This document shows positions 26,993 through 35,542 of a DNA stretch of 64,000 nt, one piece after another; position 1 is the first letter of the stretch; every line of letters starts with the position of its first letter. Below the pieces are notes generated by a model. That model ran no database searches. It was not told the origin of the DNA and saw only the letters and a program-made list of their open reading frames with translations. The position numbers were made by a program, and so were the translations under genes. This stretch comes from Ensifer adhaerens (GTDB lineage: Bacteria > Pseudomonadota > Alphaproteobacteria > Rhizobiales > Rhizobiaceae): positions 120,649 to 184,648 of the forward strand of contig NZ_LGAP01000011.1 in NCBI RefSeq assembly GCF_001270265.1, written 5' to 3'.

Positions 26993-27676
26993 ATGACTAC
27001 ACCCATTCCTTCATCTGACGGCGACCAATACGCCTCTCTGCTTGCCGAGCTTAAGGAGCGAATCCGCTCAGCTCGTCTGAAGGCGGCCGTCGCTGTCAAC
27101 CGTGAACTCATACTGCTCTACTGGAGCATCGGCCGCGAGATTTTGGCACGCCAAACCGCCGAGGGATGGGGCACCAGAATCATCGATCGGCTTGCCCTGG
27201 ATCTTCGGCGCGATTTCCCTGAGATGACGGGTTCGCCACGAAACCTCAAATATATGCGCGCCTTTGCTGAGGCATTTCCCGACGAACAAACCGTGCAACA
27301 GCTTGTTGCACAATTGCCTTGGGGCCATAACGTCAAACTCGTAGATGCCCTGAAAAGTGATGAGGAGAGGCTATGGTATGCTCGCCAAGCCATAGAACAT
27401 GGATGGAGCCGCAACGTTCTCGTGCATCAGATCGAAAGCGGTCTGTACCGGCGGCAGGGGAAGGCGCTGACCAACTTTGGTAGGACATTACCTGCACCTC
27501 AGTCAGACTTGGCGCAGGAACTGATCAAAGATCCCTACAGCTTCGATTTTCTTGCCCTCGGTCCGGCGATGTCCGAGCGCGAACTCGAGCAAGGACTCCT
27601 CGAGCACCTACGCTCTTTGATTTTGGAGCTCGGCAAAGGATTTGCATTCGTCGGTAAGCGCGGCCCCTCCAGCTGA
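26993..27676 (+). pseudogene. DUF1016 (YhcG-type) protein, nuclease domain lost
   Basis: 227 residues from the ATG at 26993. The N-terminal DUF1016 domain is well kept: LKAAVAVNRELILLYWSIGR, GWGTRIIDRLALDLRRDFPE, FSxRNLKYMRAFAE-like (SPRNLKYMRAFAEAFP), LPWGHNVKLVDALK. It runs into FDFLALG...ELEQGLLEHLRSLILELGKG and FAFVG. Intact family members continue for ~120 residues with the PD-(D/E)XK nuclease fold; here FAFVG is followed by KRGPSS and a stop. So the predicted nuclease is missing and the gene is probably non-functional. It abuts the end of the next operon. Confidence 0.75.
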
Positions 27677-27706
27677 CGGCGTGCGACCTGTACACCCTGG
27701 GCATCG

Positions 27707-28888
27707 TCACACCGTTACCCAGGCACCATTTCGTTTTGACGACTGCACGCAGGCATCGACGAACATCATGCCCTTCATACCGTCGTCGATGGTCGGATAG
27801 GTGACGGCCGGATCGATGGTCTCGCCGCGGCGTTTGGCAAAGATCGCTCGCGCGGCTTCGGTATAGATATTGGCAAAGCCCTCGAGATAGCCTTCGGGAT
27901 GGCCGGACGGAATGCGGCTGACTCGGGCGGCAGCGGGCCCCGATCCGGCGCCAGCGCGGGTGAGCAACCGCTTCGGCTCGCCGAACGGCGTGTACCACAG
28001 ATAGTTCGGGTCCTTCTGCGTCCATTCCAGTCCGCCCTTGGTGCCGTAGACGCGCACCATCAAGCCGTTCTCGTGGCCGGGCGCCACCTGGCTGCACCAC
28101 AAGAGCCCCTTGGCGCGCTCGCCGTCCTTCGCCTTGAAGCGCATCATCACATGGGCATTGTCGTCGAGCTGGCGGCCTTCAACGAAGCTGTCGAGATCGG
28201 CCGAAAGCTCCTCCAGTTCCAGACCCGAGACAAAGGCGCCGAGATTATAAGCGTGAGTGCCGATGTCGCCGGTCGAGCCGCCGGCACCGGAGCGTGCCGG
28301 ATCGGTGCGCCATGCCGCCTGCTTCTGGCCGGACTGCTCGATGTTCTCCGTCAGCCAGTCCTGCGGATATTCCATCTGCACCAGACGCACCGCGCCGATC
28401 TCGCCATTGGCGATCATCTCACGCGCCTGCCGCACCATCGGATAGCCGGTGTAGTTGTGGGTGAGCACGAACAGCGCGTCACTGTCGTCGGCCGCCTTCT
28501 TCAGCTTCTTCGCGTCCGCCAGCGTCGAGGTCAGCGGCTTGTCGCAGATCACATGGATGCCGCGCTTCAAAAACTCTTTTGCCGCGGCATAGTGCACATG
28601 GTTGGGGGTGACGATCGCCACCGCCTCGATGCCGTCCTTCAGCTTGGCCTCGCGGATCGCCATCTGCTTGAAATCGGAATAGACCCGCGACGGATCAAGC
28701 CCGAGTTCGCGGCCGGAGCTTTCGGCCTTCTCCGGTGTCGACGACAGCGCGCCGGCCACGAGCTCGTAGTGATCGTCGAGCCTCGCGGCGATGCGGTGCA
28801 CCGCGCCGATGAACGCGCCCGAGCCGCCGCCGACCATGCCCAGCCGGATGCGTCGCTCGCGCTTCTCGCTCGTTCCTTCGATTGCCAT
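27707..28888 (-). CDS. Gfo/Idh/MocA-family oxidoreductase (sugar module 1)
   Basis: 393 residues from the ATG at 28888 (MAIEGTSEKRERRIRLGMVG), preceded by GAGGAGAC. The NAD(P)-binding Rossmann loop is GMVGGGSGAFIG (17-28), the catalytic-lysine motif is CDKPLTSTLADA, and the C-terminal alpha/beta domain holds GGSTGDIGTHAYNL. It probably oxidises a sugar, cyclitol or sugar derivative (for example at C3) with NAD+. It is the last gene of the leftward operon ATPase-permease-binding protein-TIM barrel-oxidoreductase, 222 bases behind the TIM-barrel gene, with two palindromes between. Confidence 0.88.
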   Translation of the reverse strand: MAIEGTSEKRERRIRLGMVGGGSGAFIGAVHRIAARLDDHYELVAGALSSTPEKAESSGRELGLDPSRVYSDFKQMAIREAKLKDGIEAVAIVTPNHVHYAAAKEFLKRGIHVICDKPLTSTLADAKKLKKAADDSDALFVLTHNYTGYPMVRQAREMIANGEIGAVRLVQMEYPQDWLTENIEQSGQKQAAWRTDPARSGAGGSTGDIGTHAYNLGAFVSGLELEELSADLDSFVEGRQLDDNAHVMMRFKAKDGERAKGLLWCSQVAPGHENGLMVRVYGTKGGLEWTQKDPNYLWYTPFGEPKRLLTRAGAGSGPAAARVSRIPSGHPEGYLEGFANIYTEAARAIFAKRRGETIDPAVTYPTIDDGMKGMMFVDACVQSSKRNGAWVTV

Positions 28889-28975
28889 CGTCTTGTCTCC
28901 TCGTATCGTTCCATCGTCGTGTTCTGTCGTGAGGCTGCCGTATTGTGGAGGCTGCCCCTCATCCGCCTGCCGGCC

Positions 28976-29001
28976 CCTTCTCCCCGCATGCGGGGAGAAG
29001 G
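28976..29001. repeat. Rhizobial GC-rich palindrome, copy 1
   Basis: A perfect 26-base palindrome: CCTTCTCCCCGC and GCGGGGAGAAGG around AT. This is the core of an extragenic repeat common in rhizobia, seen here between two genes of one operon. It would form a strong RNA hairpin in either direction. Confidence 0.75.
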
Positions 29002-29063
29002 AACTTGCTGCACCCGCTCGCACCAGTAGCCACGATACTCAGTGGCCAGCGATAGTCCGCGTC

Positions 29064-29089
29064 CCCTCTCCCCGCCTGCGGGGAGAGGG
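29064..29089. repeat. Rhizobial GC-rich palindrome, copy 2
   Basis: CCCTCTCCCCGC and GCGGGGAGAGGG around CT, followed by GTTAGGGTGAGGGGC-like sequence typical of the same rhizobial element. It lies 62 bases after copy 1; together they may act as an mRNA stabiliser or partial terminator between the TIM-barrel and oxidoreductase genes. Confidence 0.75.
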
Positions 29090-29110
29090 TTAGGGTGAGG
29101 GGCAGATTAG

Positions 29111-30163
29111 TCAGATACCCAGCATGCGCCGGTTGGCCGCCTCGTCCGTGCCCGCGCCGGCGAAATCGTCGAAGGCCTTCTCGGTGACGCGGATGATGTG
29201 GTGCTTGACGAAGTCGGCACCTTCGCGCGCGCCATCCTCGGGATGCTTTAGTGCGCACTCCCACTCGACCACTGCCCAGCCAGCAAAGTCATTGGCGGCC
29301 ATCTTGGAAAACACCGCGCCGAAATCGACTTGGCCGTCGCCGAGCGAACGGAAGCGCCCAGCGCGGTTCACCCAGCCCTGATAGCCGCCATAGACGCCCT
29401 GGCGCCCGGTCGGGTTGAACTCCGCATCCTTGACGTGGAACATGCGGATGCGATCCTTGTAGATGTCGATGTTGTCGAGATAGTCGAGGCACTGCAGCAC
29501 GTAGTGCGACGGGTCGTAGAGCATGCAGGCGCGGGCGTGGTTGCCGGTGCGCTCAAGGAACATCTCGTAGGTGATGCCGTCGTGCAGGTCCTCGCCGGGA
29601 TGGATCTCGTAGCAGATGTCGACGCCGTTTTCCTCGGCATGATCGAGAATCGGCTTCCAGCGCTTCGCCAGCTCGTCGAACGCGGTCTCGACGAGACCGG
29701 CCGGCCGCTGCGGCCAGGGATAGACGAAGGGCCAGGCGAGCGCCCCGGAAAAGCTCGCCATCGCATCAAGCCCGAGGTTCTTCGACGCCGTCAGCGCCAG
29801 CTTCACCTGTTCCACCGCCCAGGCCTGGCGCGCGCCAGGATTGCCGCGCACCTCCGGCGCTGCGAAACCATCGAAGGCTTCATCATACGCCGGGTGGACG
29901 GCCACGAGCTGGCCCTGCAGGTGGGTGGAAAGCTCCGTCACCTCGACGCCATTGTCGCGGGCGGTGCCGGCAAATTCATCGCAATAGGCCTTGGAGGTCG
30001 CCGCTTTCTTCAGGTCGATCAGCCGTGCGTCCCAGCTCGGCACCTGCACGCCCTTGTAGCCGCAGTCCGCCGCCCATTTGGTGATCGCATCCCAGGAGTT
30101 GAATGGCGCCGCATCGCCGGCAAATTGCGCAAGAAAGAGCCCTGGCCCCTTGATCGTCTTCAT
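29111..30163 (-). CDS. Sugar phosphate isomerase/epimerase-like TIM barrel (sugar module 1)
   Basis: 350 residues, xylose-isomerase-like (AP_endonuc_2) barrel. Metal-ligand-type motifs are visible: YEIHPGEDLHDG, CMLYDPSHYVLQ, MFHVKDAEFNPTG and VVEWECALKHP. It may isomerise, epimerise, dehydrate or cleave a 3-keto-sugar or keto-inositol made by the oxidoreductase encoded next in the operon. Such pairs (Gfo/Idh plus TIM barrel) are established for inositol and for 3-keto-glycoside breakdown. The substrate cannot be read. It is 207 bases behind the binding-protein gene. Confidence 0.87.
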   Translation of the reverse strand: MKTIKGPGLFLAQFAGDAAPFNSWDAITKWAADCGYKGVQVPSWDARLIDLKKAATSKAYCDEFAGTARDNGVEVTELSTHLQGQLVAVHPAYDEAFDGFAAPEVRGNPGARQAWAVEQVKLALTASKNLGLDAMASFSGALAWPFVYPWPQRPAGLVETAFDELAKRWKPILDHAEENGVDICYEIHPGEDLHDGITYEMFLERTGNHARACMLYDPSHYVLQCLDYLDNIDIYKDRIRMFHVKDAEFNPTGRQGVYGGYQGWVNRAGRFRSLGDGQVDFGAVFSKMAANDFAGWAVVEWECALKHPEDGAREGADFVKHHIIRVTEKAFDDFAGAGTDEAANRRMLGI

Positions 30164-30323
30164 GTCTCGTCTCCTTCCGTTGAAAAGGTCCCGGACAACC
30201 GAAGGACGCCTGCGATGCCCTCCATGGGCGCAGGACGACGGGACCGGAAATGTCAGGATGGCCGATCTTGGCCCTCATGCGCCGCTTTGTGGAAAGCGCG
30301 TGCGGATTGAATTCGACAGGTCG

Positions 30324-30354
30324 AGGCGGCCCACGCCAACTCTGCGGGCCGCCT
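30324..30354 (-). terminator. Stem-loop behind the binding-protein gene (sugar module 1)
   Basis: AGGCGGCCC (30324-30332) pairs with GGGCCGCCT (30346-30354) across a 13-base loop, 17 bases behind the stop of the sugar-binding-protein gene on its transcript. No T-run follows in that direction. It probably stabilises the upstream message or attenuates the downstream genes. Confidence 0.55.
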
Positions 30355-30370
30355 TTGCCTCAACTCTGGA

Positions 30371-31324
30371 TCAGAATGGCGAATCTGCGAAGTAGAAGTC
30401 CTTCGCATTGTCCTTGGTCACGAGGGTGGCGTCGATCGTGTAAACGCCGCGAACCGGAACCTGGCCGTAGAAGTTGGCCACCGTCATCTCGAGCGCGGTA
30501 CCGACCATCGCCGGCGGGTAGAGCACGTCGACCGGGATCATCTTGTCGCCGTCCATGACCTTCTTGATCATTTCCTTCGAGCCGGCGCCGGCAACGACAT
30601 ACTGGATGTCGGTGCGCTTTGCCTGCTCGATGGCCTGCAGCACGCCGACAGCCATGTCGTCGTCCTGGCACCAGACGACATCGATCTTCGGGTACTTGGT
30701 CAGATAGTCCTGCATGACCTTGAAGGCATCGTCGCGATTCCAGTTGCCGTACTGGCGGTCGAGAACCTTGACGTTCGAGCCCTCGATGCCCTTGTCAAAA
30801 CCGTCCTGGCGCTGCTGGTCGATCGGGATCGGCAGGCCTCGGATGACGACGACTTCAGCGTCCGGTGTCGTTGCCTTGATGTACTCGCCAGCGACCTGAC
30901 CGAGGGCCGGGTTATTGCCGGCAACATAGAGATCGCGTACGGAGTTGTCGTTGACGCTCGGCGCACGGTCGACCAGGGCGACGAAGGTTCCCTTGCCCTT
31001 CACTTCCTTGATGGCGTTGACCAGCGGATCCGGATCGGTCGGCAGGATGACGAGAGCGTCGATGCCCTGCGTCTCGAGGTCCTGAACGGCGTTGGCCTGG
31101 CTCGCCGGATCGGGCGAGGTCTTGACGATGACGTTAAGGCCCGGATTGCGCTCCATCAGGATCTTGGCGATCCGCTCGGCATGGAAGACCACGCCGGCCG
31201 TCCAGCCGTGATCGGCCGCCGGGATCGACACGCCGATCGTCACTTTCTTCTCCTCCTGCGCGTGCGACACGCCAGCGAGGGCGGTCATCGCCGCGAGGGT
31301 CAGGCCGAATAGCTTGCTACGCAT
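30371..31324 (-). CDS. Periplasmic sugar-binding protein, ribose/inositol type
   Basis: 317 residues from the ATG at 31324, with GGGAGGAA upstream. Signal peptide MRSKLFGLTLAAMTALAGVS, cut near SHA-QE. Peripla_BP_4 fold: VTIGVSIPAADHGWTAGVVF, DLETQGIDALVILPTDPDPL, and DVVWCQDDDMAVGVLQAIEQ. It captures a sugar or cyclitol for the CUT2 importer encoded just upstream. The order ATPase-permease-binding protein, with the ATPase first, is somewhat unusual but known for this class. Confidence 0.9.
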   Translation of the reverse strand: MRSKLFGLTLAAMTALAGVSHAQEEKKVTIGVSIPAADHGWTAGVVFHAERIAKILMERNPGLNVIVKTSPDPASQANAVQDLETQGIDALVILPTDPDPLVNAIKEVKGKGTFVALVDRAPSVNDNSVRDLYVAGNNPALGQVAGEYIKATTPDAEVVVIRGLPIPIDQQRQDGFDKGIEGSNVKVLDRQYGNWNRDDAFKVMQDYLTKYPKIDVVWCQDDDMAVGVLQAIEQAKRTDIQYVVAGAGSKEMIKKVMDGDKMIPVDVLYPPAMVGTALEMTVANFYGQVPVRGVYTIDATLVTKDNAKDFYFADSPF

Positions 31325-31388
31325 TAAGTTCCTCCCAAAAAAACAGGTCAGCCTGTTGCAGGCCGGGAGACCTGTGGACCCGGCTGTC

Positions 31389-32399
31389 TCACGATTTGCG
31401 CACCAGCGAGCGCTGGACGAGCATCGCAATGATGATGATCGCACCCTGGATGGCGCCGATCAGGTATTCGCTGATGAAGTTGGACAGCAGCATGATGTTG
31501 CCGACCAGCTCGAGGATGAACGCACCGCAGATGGTGCCCCAGACGCGACCAGCGCCACCTTTCAGCGCCGTGCCGCCGACGACGACGGCGGTGATCGCCT
31601 GCAATTCCCACAGAATGCCCGTGGTCGCCGAGGTCGAGCCGAGGCGCGGCACGTAGAGCAGCACGGCTGCGGCGACGCACAGCCCCTGGATCACGAAGGC
31701 GACTGTGCGAACGCGATTGACGAAAATGCCGGAGTATCGCGCAACGTCACGATTGGAGCCGACGGCGACGACGTGCCGTCCGTAGCGGGTGCGGTAGAGA
31801 ATGAACGCGGCGACGGCGGTCACGGAAAGGATGACGATAATCGGTACCGGTACGCCGAAGATCGTGCCGAAATAGGCGGGGCGATAGATCTCCTGGAGCT
31901 GCGGCTCCTTGAGCGTGATCGCTCCGCCCTGCGAAAGCCAGGTCGTCAAACCGCGATAGATGCCCATGGTGCCGAGCGTCGCGATGAAGGGCTCGATCTT
32001 GCCGGCCGTCGTGATCAGGCCGTTGGTTAGACCGCAGAGCGCACCGGCGACGACGGTGAAGAGGATCGCCGCCAGGAGCATGAGCACCGGATCGGCGATC
32101 ACGCCGGAGTTCATGAAGAGTATCATCAGGCTGGCGATGAAGGCGACCATGGCGCCGACGGAAAGATCGAGGTCCCCCGACGAAATCACGAAGGTCGCGC
32201 CGACCGCGATGATGGCGATGAAGGCGCTGCGGGTGGCGACATTGGCGAGGTTGTTAATGCTGATGAAGTTGGGATTGACCAGCGCCCCGACAAGCAGCAG
32301 CAGCGCCAGCGCAACGAACGGCGCTACGGCCCTCAGATCAATGTCACGCCAGTTGCGGCGGCGGATCGCCTCCTGGCTGCCTTCTTGGTTCACGCTCAT
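31389..32399 (-). CDS. Sugar ABC transporter permease, CUT2 type
   Basis: 336 residues from the ATG at 32399 (MSVNQEGSQEAIRRRNWRDI). About 8-10 hydrophobic helices starting with APFVALALLLLVGALVN. BPD_transp_2 signatures are SSGDLDLSVGAMVAF, GLTNGLITTAGKIEPFIATL and VGSNRDVARYSGI. It forms the membrane homodimer of the ribose/inositol-type importer and works with the double ATPase encoded 76 bases upstream. Confidence 0.9.
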   Translation of the reverse strand: MSVNQEGSQEAIRRRNWRDIDLRAVAPFVALALLLLVGALVNPNFISINNLANVATRSAFIAIIAVGATFVISSGDLDLSVGAMVAFIASLMILFMNSGVIADPVLMLLAAILFTVVAGALCGLTNGLITTAGKIEPFIATLGTMGIYRGLTTWLSQGGAITLKEPQLQEIYRPAYFGTIFGVPVPIIVILSVTAVAAFILYRTRYGRHVVAVGSNRDVARYSGIFVNRVRTVAFVIQGLCVAAAVLLYVPRLGSTSATTGILWELQAITAVVVGGTALKGGAGRVWGTICGAFILELVGNIMLLSNFISEYLIGAIQGAIIIIAMLVQRSLVRKS

Positions 32400-32475
32400 A
32401 TCCAATCGAACCTCCACCCCATCTGTCGGGAATCTCAATGCTCTCGCCGCCTGTGCAGCCGGCCCCAGTGCGGCC

Positions 32476-34002
32476 TCAAGCCGCCGTTTTCCTCTTCAGG
32501 CCGGCGGCGTAGCGCATGATCTCCTGCTCCGAGATCTCGTCCCCCTCGAGGATGCCGGCGATATGACCTTCACGCATGACCACCACGCGACTGCACAGGC
32601 CGATGATCTCTGGCATCTCTGACGAGACGACGATGATCGAGCGGCCGTCGCGGGCGAGTGCCGAAATGAAGTGATAGATCTGCTGCTTGGTGCCGACGTC
32701 AATGCCGCGCGTCGGCTCATCGATGATGATGATACCAGGGTCGGTTTCCATGACCTTGGCGAGAAGCAACTTCTGCTGGTTGCCACCGGACATGCGCCCG
32801 GCGACGATCTTGTCATCCCTGACGCGGATGTCGAAGCGGCGGCGCGCCTTGACGAGAGCCGCTTCCTCGCTTCCCGGATCGAGATACCCAATGCGGCTAT
32901 GGCGGCCGAGCGACTGCAGCGTCAGGTTCGCCATCATCCCGGTATTGAGCAACAACCCCTTGGCCTTCCGGTCCTTGGTCATGTAGGCGAGACCTGCCTT
33001 GTTTATCGCATGGACGTCACCGGATGGCACAGGCTGGCCGCGAACGAGCACCTCGCCTGCCAGGCGCGAGCGCAGCCCGACAATCGCCTCCATCAACTCC
33101 GTCCGGCCGGACCCGATCATTCCCGAAAAGCCGAGGATCTCGCCGCGGCGGACCTCGAAGCTCGCATCACGGACATAGCCTGTCGACACGGATGCGACCC
33201 TGAGCACGACCTCCTCGTCGACATCGGGTTCGCTTTTTGCGGGATAGAGGCTCGACAGCTCGCGGCCGACCATGAGCTGAGCGATTGCCTCGCCGTCGAG
33301 CACCGAGGTGGGCGCCGTCTTGATCCATTGGCCGTCGCGTAGCACCGTCACGCGGTCGGTCAATTCCATGACCTCATCGAGCTTGTGCGACACGAAGACG
33401 AAGCTCGTACCCTTGTCGCGCAGCTTGCGCACCAGCCGGAACAGGAAGTTCGTTTCCTCGCGCGAGAGCACGGCCGTCGGTTCGTCCATGAAGACGACCC
33501 GCGCGTCACGACTAATGGCCTTGGCAATCTCGACCATCTGTTTTTCGGCAATCGACAAAGAGCCGATCACCGCGTTCTCGTCGACATGAGAGCCGAGAAG
33601 ATCGAGAACACGGCGCGTTTCCGCACGCATGAACTTGCGGTCGAGCACCCCGAAACGGGTTACCTCGCGGCCGAGAAAAAGGCTCTCGGTGACCGTGAGA
33701 TGTTCGGCCAGATTGAATTCCTGATGGATGATGACGATGCCGAGCGCTTCGGCGGCCCCATTGGGCGGCAGCTTCACCGACTTGCCGTCGAGCAGTATCT
33801 CGCCCGAGGTCGGCTGTTCGAAACCGGAGAGAATCTTGACAAGCGTGGATTTGCCGGCGCCGTTCTCGCCCATCAACGCGTGGATCTCGCCCTGGCGTAG
33901 CTCGAAATCGACGCTGAACAGCACCTGCACACCGCTGAACGACTTGCTGATGCGGCGTGCGGACAGCACGACGGGAGCGTCGTCGACGACCTCCGTGTTC
34001 AT
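32476..34002 (-). CDS. Sugar ABC transporter ATPase, CUT2 type with two nucleotide domains
   Basis: 508 residues from the ATG at 34002. The first nucleotide-binding domain has Walker A GENGAGKST (45-53), signature LSIAEKQMVEIAKA, and Walker B VVFMDEPTAVLS. The second has a degenerate Walker A (GFSGMIGSGRTEL), as is normal for RbsA/MglA-type proteins, an intact-looking signature MSGGNQQKLLLAKV, and IIIIDEPTRGIDVG. It is the first gene of the leftward operon, and its promoter holds the double LacI operator. Confidence 0.92.
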   Translation of the reverse strand: MNTEVVDDAPVVLSARRISKSFSGVQVLFSVDFELRQGEIHALMGENGAGKSTLVKILSGFEQPTSGEILLDGKSVKLPPNGAAEALGIVIIHQEFNLAEHLTVTESLFLGREVTRFGVLDRKFMRAETRRVLDLLGSHVDENAVIGSLSIAEKQMVEIAKAISRDARVVFMDEPTAVLSREETNFLFRLVRKLRDKGTSFVFVSHKLDEVMELTDRVTVLRDGQWIKTAPTSVLDGEAIAQLMVGRELSSLYPAKSEPDVDEEVVLRVASVSTGYVRDASFEVRRGEILGFSGMIGSGRTELMEAIVGLRSRLAGEVLVRGQPVPSGDVHAINKAGLAYMTKDRKAKGLLLNTGMMANLTLQSLGRHSRIGYLDPGSEEAALVKARRRFDIRVRDDKIVAGRMSGGNQQKLLLAKVMETDPGIIIIDEPTRGIDVGTKQQIYHFISALARDGRSIIVVSSEMPEIIGLCSRVVVMREGHIAGILEGDEISEQEIMRYAAGLKRKTAA

Positions 34003-34038
34003 ATTCCCCTCCCCGCGGCCTCCACCGCATTTTCCAGT

Positions 34039-34078
34039 GATGTAAACCTTTACACTGGCCACTGTAAAGGTTTACATC
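34039..34078. promoter_or_regulatory. Double LacI-type operator in the divergent promoter of sugar module 1
   Basis: GATGTAAACCTTTACA (34039-34054) and TGTAAAGGTTTACATC (34063-34078) are exact reverse complements across 8 bases. Each arm holds a self-complementary box TGTAAA-NN-TTTACA (34041-34054 and 34063-34076), typical of LacI/PurR-family sites. Their centres are 22 bases apart, about two helical turns, so two repressor dimers would sit on the same face. The pair lies 36 bases upstream of the ATPase ATG and about 90 bases from the lacI GTG. Confidence 0.8.
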
Positions 34079-34168
34079 ATCATCGATTGACAATTTTTTT
34101 GGCTCGCGGCGTTTGATCGTCGAGCAAGTCTGTGTAGTGTCCTCGCAACAAAGCCCGAGGCCAACCGA

Positions 34169-35197
34169 GTGTCCAATTCCACGCCTGCAACCATCGAAGA
34201 CGTCGCCCGGATCGCCGAAGTGTCGATCGCGACTGTTTCGCGGGCCATTCACATGCCGGAGAAGGTTGCCAAATCCACGCGGCTGAAAGTCAACCAGGCT
34301 ATTGCGCTGACGGGCTACACCACCAACGCGATGGCGCGCAGCCTGCGGCTGGGGCGCTCGAACATGATCCTGGTGGTCGCGCCCGACATCGGCGACCCGA
34401 ATTTTTCCAGCATTCTGGTCGGCCTTGAAAACGAAGCGCGCGCTCACGGCTACGGCGTGCTGATCGGCCATACCCAGAACGATGCGCAACGCGGATTGGA
34501 GTATCTGAAGTTCTTCAATTCCTACCAGGCCGCCGGGCTGATCCTGTTCACCGGCATCCTTCCCTTCGGCCATCAGGCCGCGACGGCCAGCCTGCCTCCC
34601 AGTGTCGGCGTGTTCGAACCCGTTTTCAACGGGGGCATTCCCTATGTCGGGGTTGATGATGTCGAAGGCGCACGCAAGGCCGTCGATCTGCTCATTTCCG
34701 AAGGCCACCGCCGGATCGCATTCATCGGCGACTCCAACACGCGTCTTGCCTATGGCCGGCGCCGCTTGGGGTACGAGGCGGGACTTGCCGCAGCCGGCAT
34801 CCCCTTGAATCGCCAGATGGTCCTGGACGGCGATGGGACAGTTGAAAGCGGCCGACTGGCGCTGGAGCAACTCTTCATGCGCGACGATCTTCCGACAGCC
34901 TTCATGTGTGTCAATGATCAGACCGCGCTTGGTGTCACGCTTGGCCTCAAGGCGCGTGGCTACGAAATACCGGACGACTTTTCAGTGACCGGTTTCGATG
35001 ACGTCCCGCAAGCAAGCTTCATGACCCCTTCCCTGACCACGGTCCGCCAGCCACGCACCGCAATCGGCAAGCATGCGATGGCGTTGCTCCTCGATATGCT
35101 TTCGGACCGTGCTGCCCCCGAAACCGAGATCCTGCTGAGACCCGACCTGGTCGTACGCAACTCCGTTGGCCCTCCGCCTGACGGGAAAAAACGCTGA
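34169..35197 (+). CDS. LacI-family repressor of sugar module 1
   Basis: 342 residues from a GTG at 34169, with GAGG upstream. N-terminal HTH: TIEDVARIAEVSIATVSRAI, then the hinge helix (TTNAMARSLRLGRS) and a sugar-binding domain (MILVVAPDIGDPNFSSILVG, DDFSVTGFDDVPQASFMTPS). It is divergent from the ABC operon and almost certainly binds the 40-base palindrome between them, releasing it when the inducer sugar or its oxidised product appears. Confidence 0.92.
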   Translation: MSNSTPATIEDVARIAEVSIATVSRAIHMPEKVAKSTRLKVNQAIALTGYTTNAMARSLRLGRSNMILVVAPDIGDPNFSSILVGLENEARAHGYGVLIGHTQNDAQRGLEYLKFFNSYQAAGLILFTGILPFGHQAATASLPPSVGVFEPVFNGGIPYVGVDDVEGARKAVDLLISEGHRRIAFIGDSNTRLAYGRRRLGYEAGLAAAGIPLNRQMVLDGDGTVESGRLALEQLFMRDDLPTAFMCVNDQTALGVTLGLKARGYEIPDDFSVTGFDDVPQASFMTPSLTTVRQPRTAIGKHAMALLLDMLSDRAAPETEILLRPDLVVRNSVGPPPDGKKR

Positions 35198-35500
35198 TCT
35201 TATCCGTGCCGACGGGGTGATGGTCGCTGAGGCAGTCTCGTCAGGCGGTGTCAGCCGAACCCGCCTCTGTGCTGTGGAACGTGTCCCATCCGCCACATAT
35301 CGCCAGGTCGGATAACTGTCGACTCGATGATCTGATTTTGATCATGGAGGATCCCCAACCCGACGCGGGTGCTAGCAACTGAAAGCGAGACCGAAGATAC
35401 CCCTCGCTGCAAGCTCTCCGCTTGCAGCCGTCAGAAAACGCGGTGAGGCGTGGCGCGCGGGTGGGACTCGCTTCGCCCGGCAGATATCTGTCCGCCCCCG
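35198..35500. other. Intergenic region behind the first LacI gene
   Basis: No gene seen. It includes a 10-base perfect palindrome CAGATATCTG at 35481-35490. Two converging transcripts end here. Confidence 0.4.
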
Positions 35501-35542
35501 ACCGAACGGCGTCTGCCCTTAGTCGGGCAGACGCCGTTCGGT
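35501..35542 (-). terminator. 18-bp perfect stem-loop with the stop codon in the loop
   Basis: ACCGAACGGCGTCTGCCC (35501-35518) and its exact reverse complement (35525-35542) flank six bases. On the minus strand the second arm encodes the last codons of the sugar ATPase gene, and the loop GACTAA holds its final Asp codon and TAA stop. No T-run follows in either direction, so simple intrinsic termination is not clear; protection of the 3' end of the operon message or blocking of the opposing transcript is more likely. Confidence 0.8.
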
